This document shows, piece by piece, positions 1-12,220 of a stretch of 64,000 bases of DNA. This stretch comes from Ophiocordyceps camponoti-saundersi (nom. inval.) (lineage: Eukaryota > Ascomycota > Sordariomycetes > Hypocreales > Ophiocordycipitaceae). The stretch is from contig PDHQ01000070.1 of assembly GCA_003339415.1 (NCBI GenBank), positions 62,001-126,000 on the forward strand, in the 5' to 3' direction. The notes below the pieces were generated by a model, which saw only the letters and a list, made by a program, of their open reading frames with translations, did no database searches and was not told the DNA's origin. Made by a program: the position numbers and the translations under genes. Position 1 is the stretch's first letter. Every line of letters begins with the position of its first letter.

Positions 1-3000
1 ATTAAACCTAATAGATAAAAAGTAGCCTTTTTATCGTAAAATAAACTAAAGCTTCGTAATCTATAATTATATTAAACTTTTAGCTAAGTAGCTTTAAGTA
101 GAAATTTTCGAAGCTTTATATAATAGCGAGAAGTTCGCGGTTTTAAATCGGGTAAGCACGCTTAGTAAGGTTTATTATCTTCGAGAAAAAGCTTATAAGC
201 TTCTATATTTAATTATTTTACTATTATTAAAATATACCGGCGGTAGTATTTCGGGAGGCGTTAATCTTAAAGTAGGTTAGGAGTTCTAAGTAGAAGAAAG
301 TAAGTACCGGGGCTTATATAGCTAGCTCCTTTATTTTATTAAAAGCCTCTTTCTATTCTAATCTAAGCTTAAAAGCGGTATCTTTCTTAAGGAGGTAATT
401 TAGGGGCTTAGCTATAATATTTATATAGTAATAGAAGATCCTAATAAAGTTATAAAGTTTTACGAATAAGCAGATAGCTTTACGGTCCTAAAAGTTTTTA
501 AATTTCTAATTTTAGATCGCTTATATTTTATAAGGGTTTATACTAATTCCTTAGCCCGCGTATAATATTATACTAAAATAGTTAATTTCTATAATATTAA
601 ATTTCGATTTTCGGATATCCCTTTATAAATTAGCTTAATATAAGCGCTAAATTATTTCTCGATATTCCTCTTAATATTCCGCTTTTTCGCTATCTAAGTA
701 AATTAATATATTATTAGCGTATATACTTATATAATAATTAAGGAGGTTATAAAGCTAAGCGTTAATAAAGTTCTAAAATTAAATAAGCTTTACTTTAAGG
801 CTAAATAAAAAGATAAGCTAGCGGAATATACTAAACTTTATACGGAAAGCTATAAGGTACTTAGAGTTAGGGTTAAGATATAGGCGATAAAACGCTTAAA
901 TTATATCGATTTTCGAAAACTACCTCGCTTCCTAATAGCTAAACGCTATACTTTCTAAAAAAGGAGTAGGTAAGATTTAACTTTTTAAGTAATTATTTAT
1001 TTATCGGTAATTAATATAAAAGCGCTAAGCTATTAAGTATAGCTTTAGCGCGAAGAGAATAGAGGCGGCGTAAGAACTAATATTTAGCTTAATAAACCTA
1101 ATCTTAAGTAGGTAGTTAATAGTTTCCTTCTTTAGCGGTAAGTATTTTATAAGTATTTTATAGGAAAGGGGTTTTACTAAGTTTAAAAGCTTCTTAAATT
1201 TTAAAATAATATTATAGCTAGGTTAGGAACTAGCTAAAATATAAGCTTTTTTCTTATTAAAAAATTTTTTAAAATACGTAAAAGTTAGAGAAATTATATT
1301 ATATATATAAGCGATATACTCGGGTTTTTCTCCCTAAGGGAATAGGATTTCCTATTTTATATATATATAGCTAGCTAAGCTTAACTTCGTAATTATAGTT
1401 AAGTTAAAATTATTTTTTAATTTTATAAGGGTTATAAATATTAATAAGGTTATCGTTTCCTATTATATTTAGCGGGGGTTTTATTATACTTAATAGATAA
1501 GTTACTTTTTTAAAGCTTCTTTATCTATATCGTTAGTTTCCGAGTTATTTTAAATTAGGGTTTAAGCTTACTTTTTCTTCCTTATAAGCTAAACGAAGTC
1601 GTTTTTTTTCCGCGAATATTAGAGGATTTAGTACTTACGCTTATCCTAATAGAGAAGGTAGTTCCGGCGCTTAGCGTCCGCTTAAATAGCTAAATCTAGA
1701 TTTCCGGAAAAAAGGGGCTTTTCTAATAATAAAATCGAGGGCAAGTATTTAGCGAGGGCAGGTAGGTTATCTAGCTAAACTAATTTCCAAGCTACGTAGT
1801 TAAGTAATAGTCTTTTTTCGGCTATTTAGAATAGACCGATAAAAAGGTCTTAAGCGTAGTTAGTTACTTAATAAATTTCCTAAGGAAAATACTATCCGTT
1901 AATTATTAAGGTAATAATTAGGTGCTCGTAGACTATACTAGCCTAATAGCCTTAGAAATCTACGAGGGGGACGGGATAGATAGGGATAAGTTTAGCACTA
2001 AGTTATTTTACTACTTATTTCGCGAAACGGCGATTAACTAGAAAACGGGTATTTACTCTAGTATTATATAAGGTAAAGGTATAAAAAGTAATATTATTAA
2101 CTTAAACTTAACTATTAATAGTAAATAACTCTCTTATTTTCCGTCCTATATACGATATTTTCGGGATTATTAAGGAGCTTTATAATAATCCTATTTTTTT
2201 CCCGAATTAGAGTTATCTAATCGAATAAGATTAGGCGGGGGTATCTAAACTTTAAGAACTCTCCCTATTTTCTATTAGTTAGGGTAGTTCTTAGCTATAT
2301 AGCTTTTCTTACTATAAGTAAAGTAAATACTATTTTCCTAATAAACCTTTTTTTTATTTTTGCTTAGGGGCTAACCTTTCTAAATTATAATCGTAGTTTT
2401 CTTTTATATAATTAAAGTAATCCTATTAACTTATTAGGATTTCTAGGTAATTTTATAGCGGGTAAACTCTTTCTTCTTATAAAATATAATATTTTTTATA
2501 TACTTATAAAACTCCTTATATATCGTATATAAATTCTTAGCTTTTATAAAAAGGCCTATATTAAAGTTAGCGGGTAGATAATCTTAAAGCGTATACTTAA
2601 TATAAGCTAAGGAGACTTAAGTTTTAGCTATAAGGTAGTTAAATTTTATAAGGAACTCCTAGATTTCCTATTAGCTATTTAAGGAGTAGTTTAGTTTACG
2701 GAGCTAATCTATAATTTCGGCGAACTTATTTAGGTTTCTATAAGCGGACTTTAAATATTATACTATCTTAGCTAGTTTAGAAAAGGGGTATTCCTTTAAG
2801 TTATATTAAGTTTCTAAAAATCGGCGGGCTTTTCTTTCTAAAGTATAAAATAAAATACTTATCCTATCTTACTTATCGCGGAAAGTTATCTTATCGGATC
2901 TTATCTTATCTTTTAAGTTTATAAGGAAAGTATTAAAGTTTTCCTTTTTTCCTAAAAACTTACCTATCTCCTTATAGCGAATTTTCGTAAAATTAAAGTA

Positions 3001-3848
3001 AAAGGGGTTCGGCTATCTTACTAGGGTAATTAGCGTAAAGATATTCTAAGCGGCCTTCCTAGTTAGGATAAATATTTCTTTACTAATTCTAAACGCCGTT
3101 TATATTTCTTAACGGGTCCTTTCTACGTTTAAGTTTTAATCTTTTTAAGTTAACTAATTTTAAAGTTCCGCGATTTACGCTTATAGTTACGTTATCTCTA
3201 TACGCTACTCCTATAATATAGTTATATTAGTAATATTTTAAAAGGAGGTAGCTATAATTATAGTTTAGTTTTCTTCGGAACCCCGTTTTACTATAAGGTT
3301 AGGCGTCTCTAAAGCGAGTCTCCTTAATTACCTAAAAGTTTAGTTAAGGGCTTTAAATATATATCTTAGGCCGGTTATAGTTTAGTTATATACGAGGTCT
3401 TTTTCGTTCTTTATAAAGGACGTAAGAGTAAAGTGCGTATTTCTTAATCGCTCGCTAGCGAAAAAGGAGCTTAGAATAATATTACGGCTATAAAATACGT
3501 TAACTAAATAATAGTATTAGTATTATAAACTAAAATTCTAAGCTAAGGAGAAGGGAAAGAAAAGAGGAAAACTCTTATAAGCGAAATCTTAGTAAAATAT
3601 ATAAAGGTATATATTAGTAGAGATAGGAGAGGGTAAGGGGAAATCTTAGTAAAAGGTTAACTTTATTTCCGGGTAATTTCCCCTTAAGGTCTTCCTAAGG
3701 ATTTTATAATAAGGTTTCTAAGGTTACGTAATTATAGTCGGAAATCCTTAGAAATTACCGTAAAATATTTAGAGGAAATCTATCGGAAATCCTTAGAAAT
3801 TACCGTAAAATGTTTAGAGGAAATCCTTATAATTACTAGCGCGTAATA
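1..3848 (-). mobile_element. Family A Ty3/gypsy LTR retrotransposon, copy A1, cut by window edge, heavily RIP-mutated
   Basis: Only the part from RNase H through gag to the transcriptional 5' LTR lies in the window. By alignment with copy A2 about 2.2 kb (integrase and the other LTR) should lie to the left. Read on the minus strand, positions 48-62 give a decayed version of the RNase H motif TDHEAL. Positions 710-721 give YANN, the expected RIP product of the reverse-transcriptase YADD box, followed by ILIYLDSEKAEY. The order RT then RNase H on the minus strand identifies Ty3/gypsy. Stops in frame are TAA or TAG only, as expected when CAA, CAG and TGG are hit by C-to-T changes. The right LTR ends at 3848 and is followed by TTATT (3849-3853), the presumed target duplication. 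Confidence 0.9.
3480..3848 (-). repeat. LTR of copy A1 (369 bp)
   Basis: This stretch matches both LTRs of copy A2 along its length and starts and ends identically: it begins TATTACGG and ends GCGCGTAATA. Those are the RIP forms of an inferred TGTTACGG...GCGCGTAACA, i.e. the usual TG...CA inverted ends. It contains a 45-bp direct repeat starting at 3739 and 3784. Relative to the minus-strand coding sense it is the 5' LTR. Confidence 0.92.
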
Positions 3849-6186
3849 TTATTCGGTTATTTAATTTTTAGTTATTAAATTTATAAGTAAGTAATTTAAA
3901 CAAATATTAAAGTTCGGCGAGGTTTTTAAATAGCTAAATAGCTTTTTTAAAGCTTTTAAATATAAGTATTAAGGGAGTGCGAATTAGCTACTTATAGAAT
4001 AGCTTACGGTAAGTTTTATCGCGAGAATAATAAAGATTACTATAAGGTAGATTAATCTTAAGTATAAAAGAAGGGGAAAAATAAGAAGAAAATAAATAAA
4101 ATTAGAAAATAAAAAGGAATAATTATAAAAAGAATAAATATAATATATTAAAAAAATATAATAAAGATAAGAAATATAAAGGGGGGATAATAAAGGATAA
4201 ATAGAAAAGAGAAGAGGTAAGAGAGAAAAGGTAAGAAAATAAAGGGAAATCTAATATAAATAATAATATATTAGGTTTATTATTTTCTAGAAATTTTACG
4301 CGTTTATTACTAAGTAACTTATTTACCTTATTCTAATAGCTAGTACTTTTTAAAAATATTTATATATTTTTTCCTAGTAATATTTAGCTAAGCTTTTAAC
4401 TTATCTTTCTCTTTTTTAAATTTTTTAATTATCTCCTTTTATTAGAAGTCTTTTTTAGCTACTTATTAATTATTATTATTCGAGTATCTTTTCTAATATA
4501 CGAGATATTTTATTTAAGTAGTACCTTATCCTCTTTTAACCTTTTTCTTATTAAGGATTTATTCGATCTTATAGTTATTAGTATTAAGCTTAGGGCTAGG
4601 TTATTCTTTTAAAATATTAGCTAGTTAAAGTTAAATAACTAATATAATAAGATAGATATTTATAGAGTTATTAAGATTTAATTAATAAGCTAAATAGCTA
4701 ATTTATTCGATTACGCGGAAAGGCTTAATTTACTATTCCGAAAGCTTTACTACTTATCTATTAAGAATAAAATATCTTTTCCTAAGTTTTAGCTAAACTT
4801 AATCGCTAAGCTTAAACTTAAGCTTCTAATATTTTTTATTATAACGTTATTTTATTATAGCTTAAGCGTAAGTAATAAAGATAATTACTTTATTTTTTAA
4901 TATTTCCTAGGATCTAGAAGAAGCTTAATCGCTTAGATAATAAAAATTATTATCTATTTAGAATTTAATAAATAACTTACTTAGCATAGTTTTAATAACT
5001 AAAAAGAAAGAGTTATTAAGAGAAAACTAAAAAGCTAGTAGGGCGTTAATTTATCGTTTTATTAGGAAATTAGCGGCGAAAAATTTAAAAGCGATTTCGA
5101 TAATTTAGTTTTATTTTTTAAATAAACTATTAGTTTATAAGTAATATATAGTCGATATTAAAAATTTAATACTAAAAGTAAATTATAAGGTTCTTTAAAG
5201 CTTAGATATAAATTTTAAATTCTAATTAAAAATAATTTACTTTAAGAATTTTTAATTATAATAAATAAGCTTATAATATAGCCGCTAAGCTTATTTTTCG
5301 GTAATAAAATAATTATATTTAGGGGTTAAAATATATATTTTTAAGAACTTATTAGTAATAGTAAGGAGGGTATTATAAAACTTTCCTTTAAATTTAAACT
5401 AAAATAAATTTTCTAAAAAAATTAAAAAGAGTTTAGTAATAAAGTTTATTATAATTATATAAAAGGAAATTACTAAAAAATAAATTAAAACTATTTCCTT
5501 AAAAAGAGGCTATTTATTAGTTTAATTATATTTATAAATATTATATTTATTTACGAAATTATTAATTTTCTTTTTTAATTAAGAAATAATAAAACTAAAG
5601 GAAAATTTAGCTTATATATATTTTTAATTAATATAAAATTTACGAAAATAATACTTAGAAATAATTTCTTTAGCGTAGTTTTCTAGAATATAAAGTTATT
5701 ATTAACTATTAATATTTTCGAGATATAATAAACTATTTACTTAAATAAAAAAGAGTCCTTTTTAAAAGTTTTTATCTTTAAGTTACTTTAAGATTTTAAA
5801 TTATTATATATTAAGGAGATATTTTTCGGAAATCCTACGCTAGAAGGTATTATTAAGAATAGCTTTTAAGGAAATAAATATATAGTCCTAGTTAATATAA
5901 TTCTCTTAAATATCCTTAAGTTCTCCTTATCTTTTTTCTAAAATTACTTTTAAAAGGAGGCGTAAAAAAAAGTTTACGAGAATATTAAAAATACCTAAAA
6001 TATATTAAACTTTAAGAAAATATTAACTTAGAAATTAAGAAATAAAAGTAAAGTAATTATTACTTTTTATACTAATAGTAAAAAAAGAGGTTTATTTTAT
6101 AATTACTAAAATTATAATATAATCTATAAAAATTATAATTTTTAGTTTCTAGGTTTTAATTAAATAAGTTCGGAGTTTATAATAAG
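3849..6186. other. RIP-mutated DNA between A1 and A2; probable left part of the interrupted family C element
   Basis: There is no usable reading frame on either strand, and CA/TG are almost absent. From about 4066 to 4250 the plus strand is strongly purine-rich (A/G, including AAGGGGGGATAA near 4175). A2 is inserted at ATAAG (6182-6186), so this DNA was once continuous with position 12,221. The family C reverse transcriptase there reads leftward on the minus strand, so its RNase H and integrase should fall here. I could not confirm an integrase motif. The LTR of family C was not found. Confidence 0.5.
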
Positions 6187-6555
6187 TATTATAGCTGTAA
6201 AATATATTAACTAAATAATAGTATTAGCGCTATAAATAAAAATTCTAAGCTAAGGAGAAAGGAAAGAAAAGAGGAAAACTCCTATAAGCGAAATCCTAGT
6301 AAAATATATAAAGGTATATATTAGTAAAAATAGGAAAAAGTAAGGGGAAATCTTAGTAAAAGGTTAACTTTATTTCTAGGTAATTTCCTTTTAAGGTTTT
6401 CCTAAAGATTTTATAATAAAGTTTCCGAGGTTATATAACTATAGTTAAAAATCCTTAGAAATTACCGTAAAATATTTAAAGGAAATCTATTAGAAATTCT
6501 TAGAAATTACTATAAAATATTTAAAAGAAATTCTTATAATTATTAGCGCGTAATA
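6187..6555 (-). repeat. Left LTR of A2 (3' LTR in coding sense)
   Basis: 369 bp with TATTATAG...GCGCGTAATA ends. It is colinear with the right LTR and with the A1 LTR, and preceded by the target duplication ATAAG. Confidence 0.95.
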
Positions 6556-9500
6556 TTACCCCCCGATAAAAGTTTTAATATATTTATTAAGATTAGTAAT
6601 AGCGATTATATAGCTAAGTGCTTAGGGAAATAGCTATATTATCTTAGTTATTATTTTAATATTTATAATTCGCAGCGGTAGCTTTAACTTAGTGCTAAAA
6701 ATTAATAAGCGAACTAGCGGTATTTAGAAAATAGTTATAAAATTCCTTAAAAGCTATAAGCGTATAATAAAAATTCTTAGCTAAGTATTATATCTTATCC
6801 GGATCGTAACTATATTAGCGGACTTAATATTCTAACTAATAATACTATTTAATAACCTAAAACTAAAGGATTTACTTAACCTCCTATTTTAGTATATTAT
6901 CGATATTTTCTAGCTTAGCGGGAGATATTTCTTACCTTAGTAGCGGATCTATAGCGGCTTTCCGAAAGCGGTTAATATAGAATAAGTTTATTATTTAATA
7001 GCTATTTAGTAAGTTAAGGATATAACTATAGCTTTATTCCTTAATAACCGTAAAAAGTTTTAATTATTAGGCGTTTAAGCGTATTATAAATATAGTTATA
7101 AAAAAGCCCTTATAACTAAGAAATACTTTATTACCGATTACGAAATTTGCTAGGTAACGCTTTTTATTTACTTATATTTCTTACTTATAGTAAGCTTTCT
7201 TAATAACGGCTTAAGCTTACTATTATATTTCTTACGCGCGGGCGATAAGTTTATAAGCTATAGTAATCGGGCCTAAGATAATTAAGGGATTTAGGGAACT
7301 AGTTACTAAAAGGGGGTTTTATATATCCTTACTAAGGGCGACTATAAGCGGTGCTATACCGATTAAAGCGTGCTACGAGGAGTTATACGCGAAATTTAGC
7401 GTAGGAAGGAAAGCACTCTAATTATCCTAATATTTATTTATATAAAACTATAGCCTTTAGTCTAAATATTAGTTAGTTACCTTTACGCTTCCTTATATTT
7501 ATAAGTATAAGGTATTATTATAGTAATATTTAATATTAGTTAACTAATTAATTTTACCGAGAAATCCTAAGATAAATAAGCTAGTATTATCGGTAATCTA
7601 TATATCCGGTATACTAAAAAGATAATAAAGGTATTAAAAATAGCGTTTAGTAAGCACCTTTACTATATTATTCTTCTTACTTAGTAATATAGCGATAATT
7701 TAGCTTAGCTTATAAATAAAGGTTTAAATATAATCGTACCTAAAGCGGTTTTCTAATATAGCTTTCTTATTATAAGCTATATACTTTTATATAGAAGTTA
7801 GAATAAGTAAAAAGTATAGTAAGCTTAGGGTCTTATCCCGCAGGGCTTTATTTTTCTAATATTTATAATAATTATAGATATATTAATAAATATCTTACTT
7901 TATTCCGGGCTAGTAATAATCCTACTAAAATATTTAAGTAATCTTATTCTAGCTACTATAAGCGAAAATAGCTAGCTTATATATATTCCGAATTAGGGTA
8001 ATATAAAAGAAAAGCCTCTTCTAACTATCTTATTTAGGAATAACTAGGAGGTTACCGTAAAATCTAAGATTTTAGCTTATATTCTCCTCTTAGATTAGTT
8101 ATACTAACTTTACTCTTAATAGGGTAAAGTTTTCTCTAAAGCGAACTAAGGTAATTATAAGAGTTAGGGTTAGGATTTCGAATTTAAAGCTTTCCGGAGG
8201 AATTATTATAAGCGTCTTTTCCTCTTTTTTATAAGCTTTTATAGTTAGAAGCTTAGCTATTTTACGTAAGAGGGTATTAGTAGCTATATTTAACTAGCTA
8301 AGTTAATATAGGAAATAAATATTAAACTAAGTAAGGAAATCGGATTATCGGACTTAGTAGATAAAAAGTAGTCTTTTTATCGTAAAATAAACTAAAGCCT
8401 TATAGTTTATAATTATATTAAATTTTTAATTAAGTAATTCTAAGTAAAAATATTTAAAGCTTTATATAATAGTAAGAAATTCGCGGTTTTAGATCGGGTA
8501 TATATATTTAGCTAAGTTTATTATTTTTAAGAAAAAGCCTATTAGCTTTTACGCTTAGTTATCTTACTATTATTAAAATATACTAGTAATAGCGTTTCGA
8601 GAAGCGTTAGTTTTAAGCTAAGTTAGGAGTTTAGGATAGAAGAAAGTAAATACTAAAGTTTATATAGCTAATTCCTTTATCTTATTAAAAGCCTTCTTCT
8701 ATTTTAATTTAAGCTTAAAAATAATATCTTTCTTTAAAAGATAGTTTAGGGGTTCCGCGGTAATATTAATATAATAATAAAAGATTTAGATAAAGTTATA
8801 TAGTCTTACGAATAAATAGATAGCTTTACGGTCCCGGAGATTTTTAAATTTTTAATTTTAGATTACTTATACCTTATAAGGGTTTACGCTTATTCCTTAG
8901 CTTATATATAATATTATACTAAGGTAATTAATTTTAATAATATTAAATTTTAATTTCCGGATATCCTCTTATAAGTTCGCTTAATATAAGCGTTAGATTA
9001 TTTCTTAGTATTTCTTTTAATATTCCTCTTTTTTGCTATTTAAGTAAATTAATATATTATTAGTATATATACTTATATAATAGTTAAGGAGATTATAAAA
9101 TTAAGCGTTAATAAAATTCTAAAATTACGTAAGTCTTACCTTAAGGCTAAATAAAAAAATAAGCTAATAGAATATATTAAACTTTATATAGAAAGCCGTA
9201 AGGTATTTAGAGTTAGGGTTAAGATAGAGATAGTAAAACGCTTAAATAATATCGATTTTTAAGAACCGTTTCGCCTCTTAGTAGCTAAACGCGGTACCTT
9301 TTAAGGAGGGAGTAAGCGAGATCTAACTTTTTAAGTAATCGTTTATCTATTAGTAATTAATATAAAAGCGTTAGGCTATTAAATACGGTTTTAGGGCGAA
9401 GAGAATAAAGGCGGTATAAGGGCTAGTATTTAGCTTAATAAAACTAATCTTAAGTAAGTAATTAATAGTTTTCTTTTTTAAAGGTAAGTATTTTACTAGC

Positions 9501-11846
9501 GTCTTATAAAAAAGGGGTCCTACTAAGTTTAAAAGCTTCTTAAGTTTTAAGGTTATATTATAGCTAAGCTAGGGATAAGCTAAAATATAAGCTTCCTTTT
9601 TATTAAAGAATCTTTTAAAGTATATAAAAGCTAAAGGAATTATATTATATACGTAAATAATATACTTAAATTTTTTACTTTAAGGGAATAAGATTTCCTA
9701 TCTTATATATATATAGCTAGCTAAGCTTAGCTTTACGATTATAATCGGGTTATTATTATTATTTTCTAACTTTATAAATATCTAAAATATTAATAGGGTT
9801 ATTTTTTCCTATCGCGTATAATAAGAGTCTTATTAAACTTAGCGGATAAGTTACTCTCTTAGAGTATTCTTATTAATATTATCGGTATCTTAGTTATCCT
9901 TAGTTAAGGTTTAGGCTAGCTTCTTTTCCTTCGTAGGCTATATAAAGTCTTACTTCCTCTATAAGTATTAAAAGATCCGATACTTATACTTATCTTAATA
10001 AAGAAGGCGGTTCCGGCGCTTAGTATCTACTTAGATAGCTAGGTTTAAATTTCCGTTAAAAAAGGGCTTCTTAAGTAATAAGATCGAAGGCGAGTACTTA
10101 GTAAAAGCGGGTAAGTTATTTAGCTAAACTAGTTTCCGGGCTACGTAATTAAGTAATAACCTTTTCTCCGCTATTTAGAATAAGCTAATAAAAAGATCCT
10201 AAGCGTAGTTAGTTACTTAGTAGATTTCCTATAAAAAATACTATTTATTAATTATTAAAGTAATAATTAAGTACTTACGAACTAAGCTAGCCTAATAGCT
10301 TTAGAAATTAATAAGGGGGATAAGATAGATAGGGATAAGCTTAGCGCTTAGGCGCTTTATTACTTATTTCGCGAAATAATAACTAACTAAGAGATAAGCG
10401 TTTACTCTGGTATTATATAAGGTAAAGGTACGAAAAGCTATATTATTAATTTAAACTTAACTATTAATAGTAAATAACTTTCTTATTTTCTATCCTACGC
10501 GTAATATTTTTAGAATTATTAAGGAGCTTTATAATAATCTTACTTTTTTCCCGAATTAAAATTATCTAACTAAATAGAGTTAGGTAAAGGCGTCTAAACT
10601 TTATAAACTCTCCCTATTTTCTATTAGTTAGGGTAATTCTTAGCTATATAGCCTTTCTTTCTATAAATAAAATAAGTGCCGTTTTCCTAGTAAACTTTCT
10701 TCTCGCTTTTACTAAAAGCTTAGCCCTTTTAGTAAAAGGTTATAGTTATAATTATAATTTTTTTTTACTTTTCCGGGGTAACCCTCTTATTTACTTAGCT
10801 TTTATAGGAAAACTCCTAGTAAGTTAACTCCTTTTTCTAGTAAAATATAGCGTTTTTTATATACTTATAGAATTCCTTATATATCGTATATAAATCTTTA
10901 GCTTTCGTAAGAAAGCTTAGGTTAAGATTAGCGGGTTAATAATCCTAAAGTATATATTTAATCTAAGCTAAGGGAATTTAAGTCTTAGCCGCGAAGTAAT
11001 TAAACTTCGTAAAAAACTCTTAAATTTCCTACTTACTTATTAATAAAAAATTTAGTTTATAAAGTTAGTTTATAGCCTTAGTAAATTTATTAGGATTTCC
11101 GTAAATAAACTTTAAGTACTAAACTATCTTAGCTAATCCGGAAAAAGGGCGTTCCTTTAAGTTATATTAAGTTTCTAAAAGTTTATAAGCTTTCCTTTTT
11201 AATATACGGAATAATATACTTATCCGGTTTTACTTATCTTAAAAAGTTATCTTATCGGACCTTATCTTATCTTTTAAGTTTATAAGGAAGGTATTAAAAT
11301 CCTCCTTCTTACTTAAAAACTTACTTACCTTCTTATAGCGAATTTTCGTAAAATTAAAATAGGAGGGGTTTAGCTATCTTACCGGGGTTACTAGCGTAAA
11401 GGTATCCTAAGTAGCTTTTCTAATTAGAATAAATATCTTTTTATTTATATTAAATATAGTTAATATTTTTTAATAGGTTTTTTTTACGTTTAAGTTTTAG
11501 TTTTTCTAAATTAACTAACTTTAAAGTTTTATAACTTACGCTTATAGTTATATTATCTCCGTATACTATTTTTACGGTATAGTTATATTAGTAATATTTT
11601 AGGAAAAGGTAGCTATTATTATAGTTTAGTTTTTGCCGATATTTTATTTTACTATAAGGTTAAGCGTCTTTAAGGTAAATCTCCTTAATCGCCTAAGAAT
11701 CTAATTAGAGGCTCCGGATATATATCTTAAAGTTAGTTATAGTTTAAGTTTTAATTATATATAAGTTTTTTTCTATCTTATACGGGGATATAAAAGTAAA
11801 GTATAAGTTTCTTAATCGCTTATTAGCGAATTTAAGCTTAGAATAG

Positions 11847-12215
11847 TATTACGGCTATAAAATACGTTAACTAAATAATAATATTAGCGCTATAAATAAA
11901 GATTCTAAGCTAAGGAGAAGGGAAAGAAAAGAGGAAAACTCCTATAAGCGAAATCTTAATAAAATATATAAAAGTATATACTAGTAAAAATAGGAGAGGG
12001 TAAGGGGAAATCTTAATAAAAAGTTAACTCTATTTCCGGGTAATTTCCTTTTAAGGTTTTCCTAAGGATTTTACGATAAGGTTTCCGAGGTTACGTAATT
12101 ATAATCGGAAATCCTCGGAAATTACTATAAAATATTTAAAGGAAATTTATCGGAAATCCTCGGAAATTACTATAAAATATTTAGAGGAAATCCTTATAAT
12201 TACTAGCGCGTAATA
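11847..12215 (-). repeat. Right LTR of A2 (5' LTR in coding sense)
   Basis: 369 bp, the same length as the left LTR, starting TATTACGG and ending GCGCGTAATA. It is followed by the matching ATAAG duplication at 12216-12220. Confidence 0.95.
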
Positions 12216-12220
12216 ATAAG

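Larger units (their letters stand above)
6187..12215 (-). mobile_element. Family A Ty3/gypsy LTR retrotransposon, copy A2, structurally complete, RIP-inactivated
   Basis: Two 369-bp LTRs (6187-6555 and 11847-12215) enclose a 5,291-bp interior, and the element is flanked by a perfect 5-bp duplication ATAAG (6182-6186 and 12216-12220). Coding sense is the minus strand. A polypurine tract GGGGGG (minus strand, 6558-6564) abuts the left LTR, which is therefore the 3' LTR. The decayed YADD box of reverse transcriptase is at 9056-9067 and RNase H at about 8350-8730. Gag should lie to the right and integrase to the left. No frame is open, since all start codons contain TG and TG has been removed. 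I could not assign the primer tRNA. Confidence 0.95.

Noticed and set aside
6085..6135. Zinc-knuckle-like CYNC reading on the plus strand
   Set aside because: Spacing does not fit C-x2-C-x4-H-x4-C even after allowing for RIP, so I do not claim a gag gene there.
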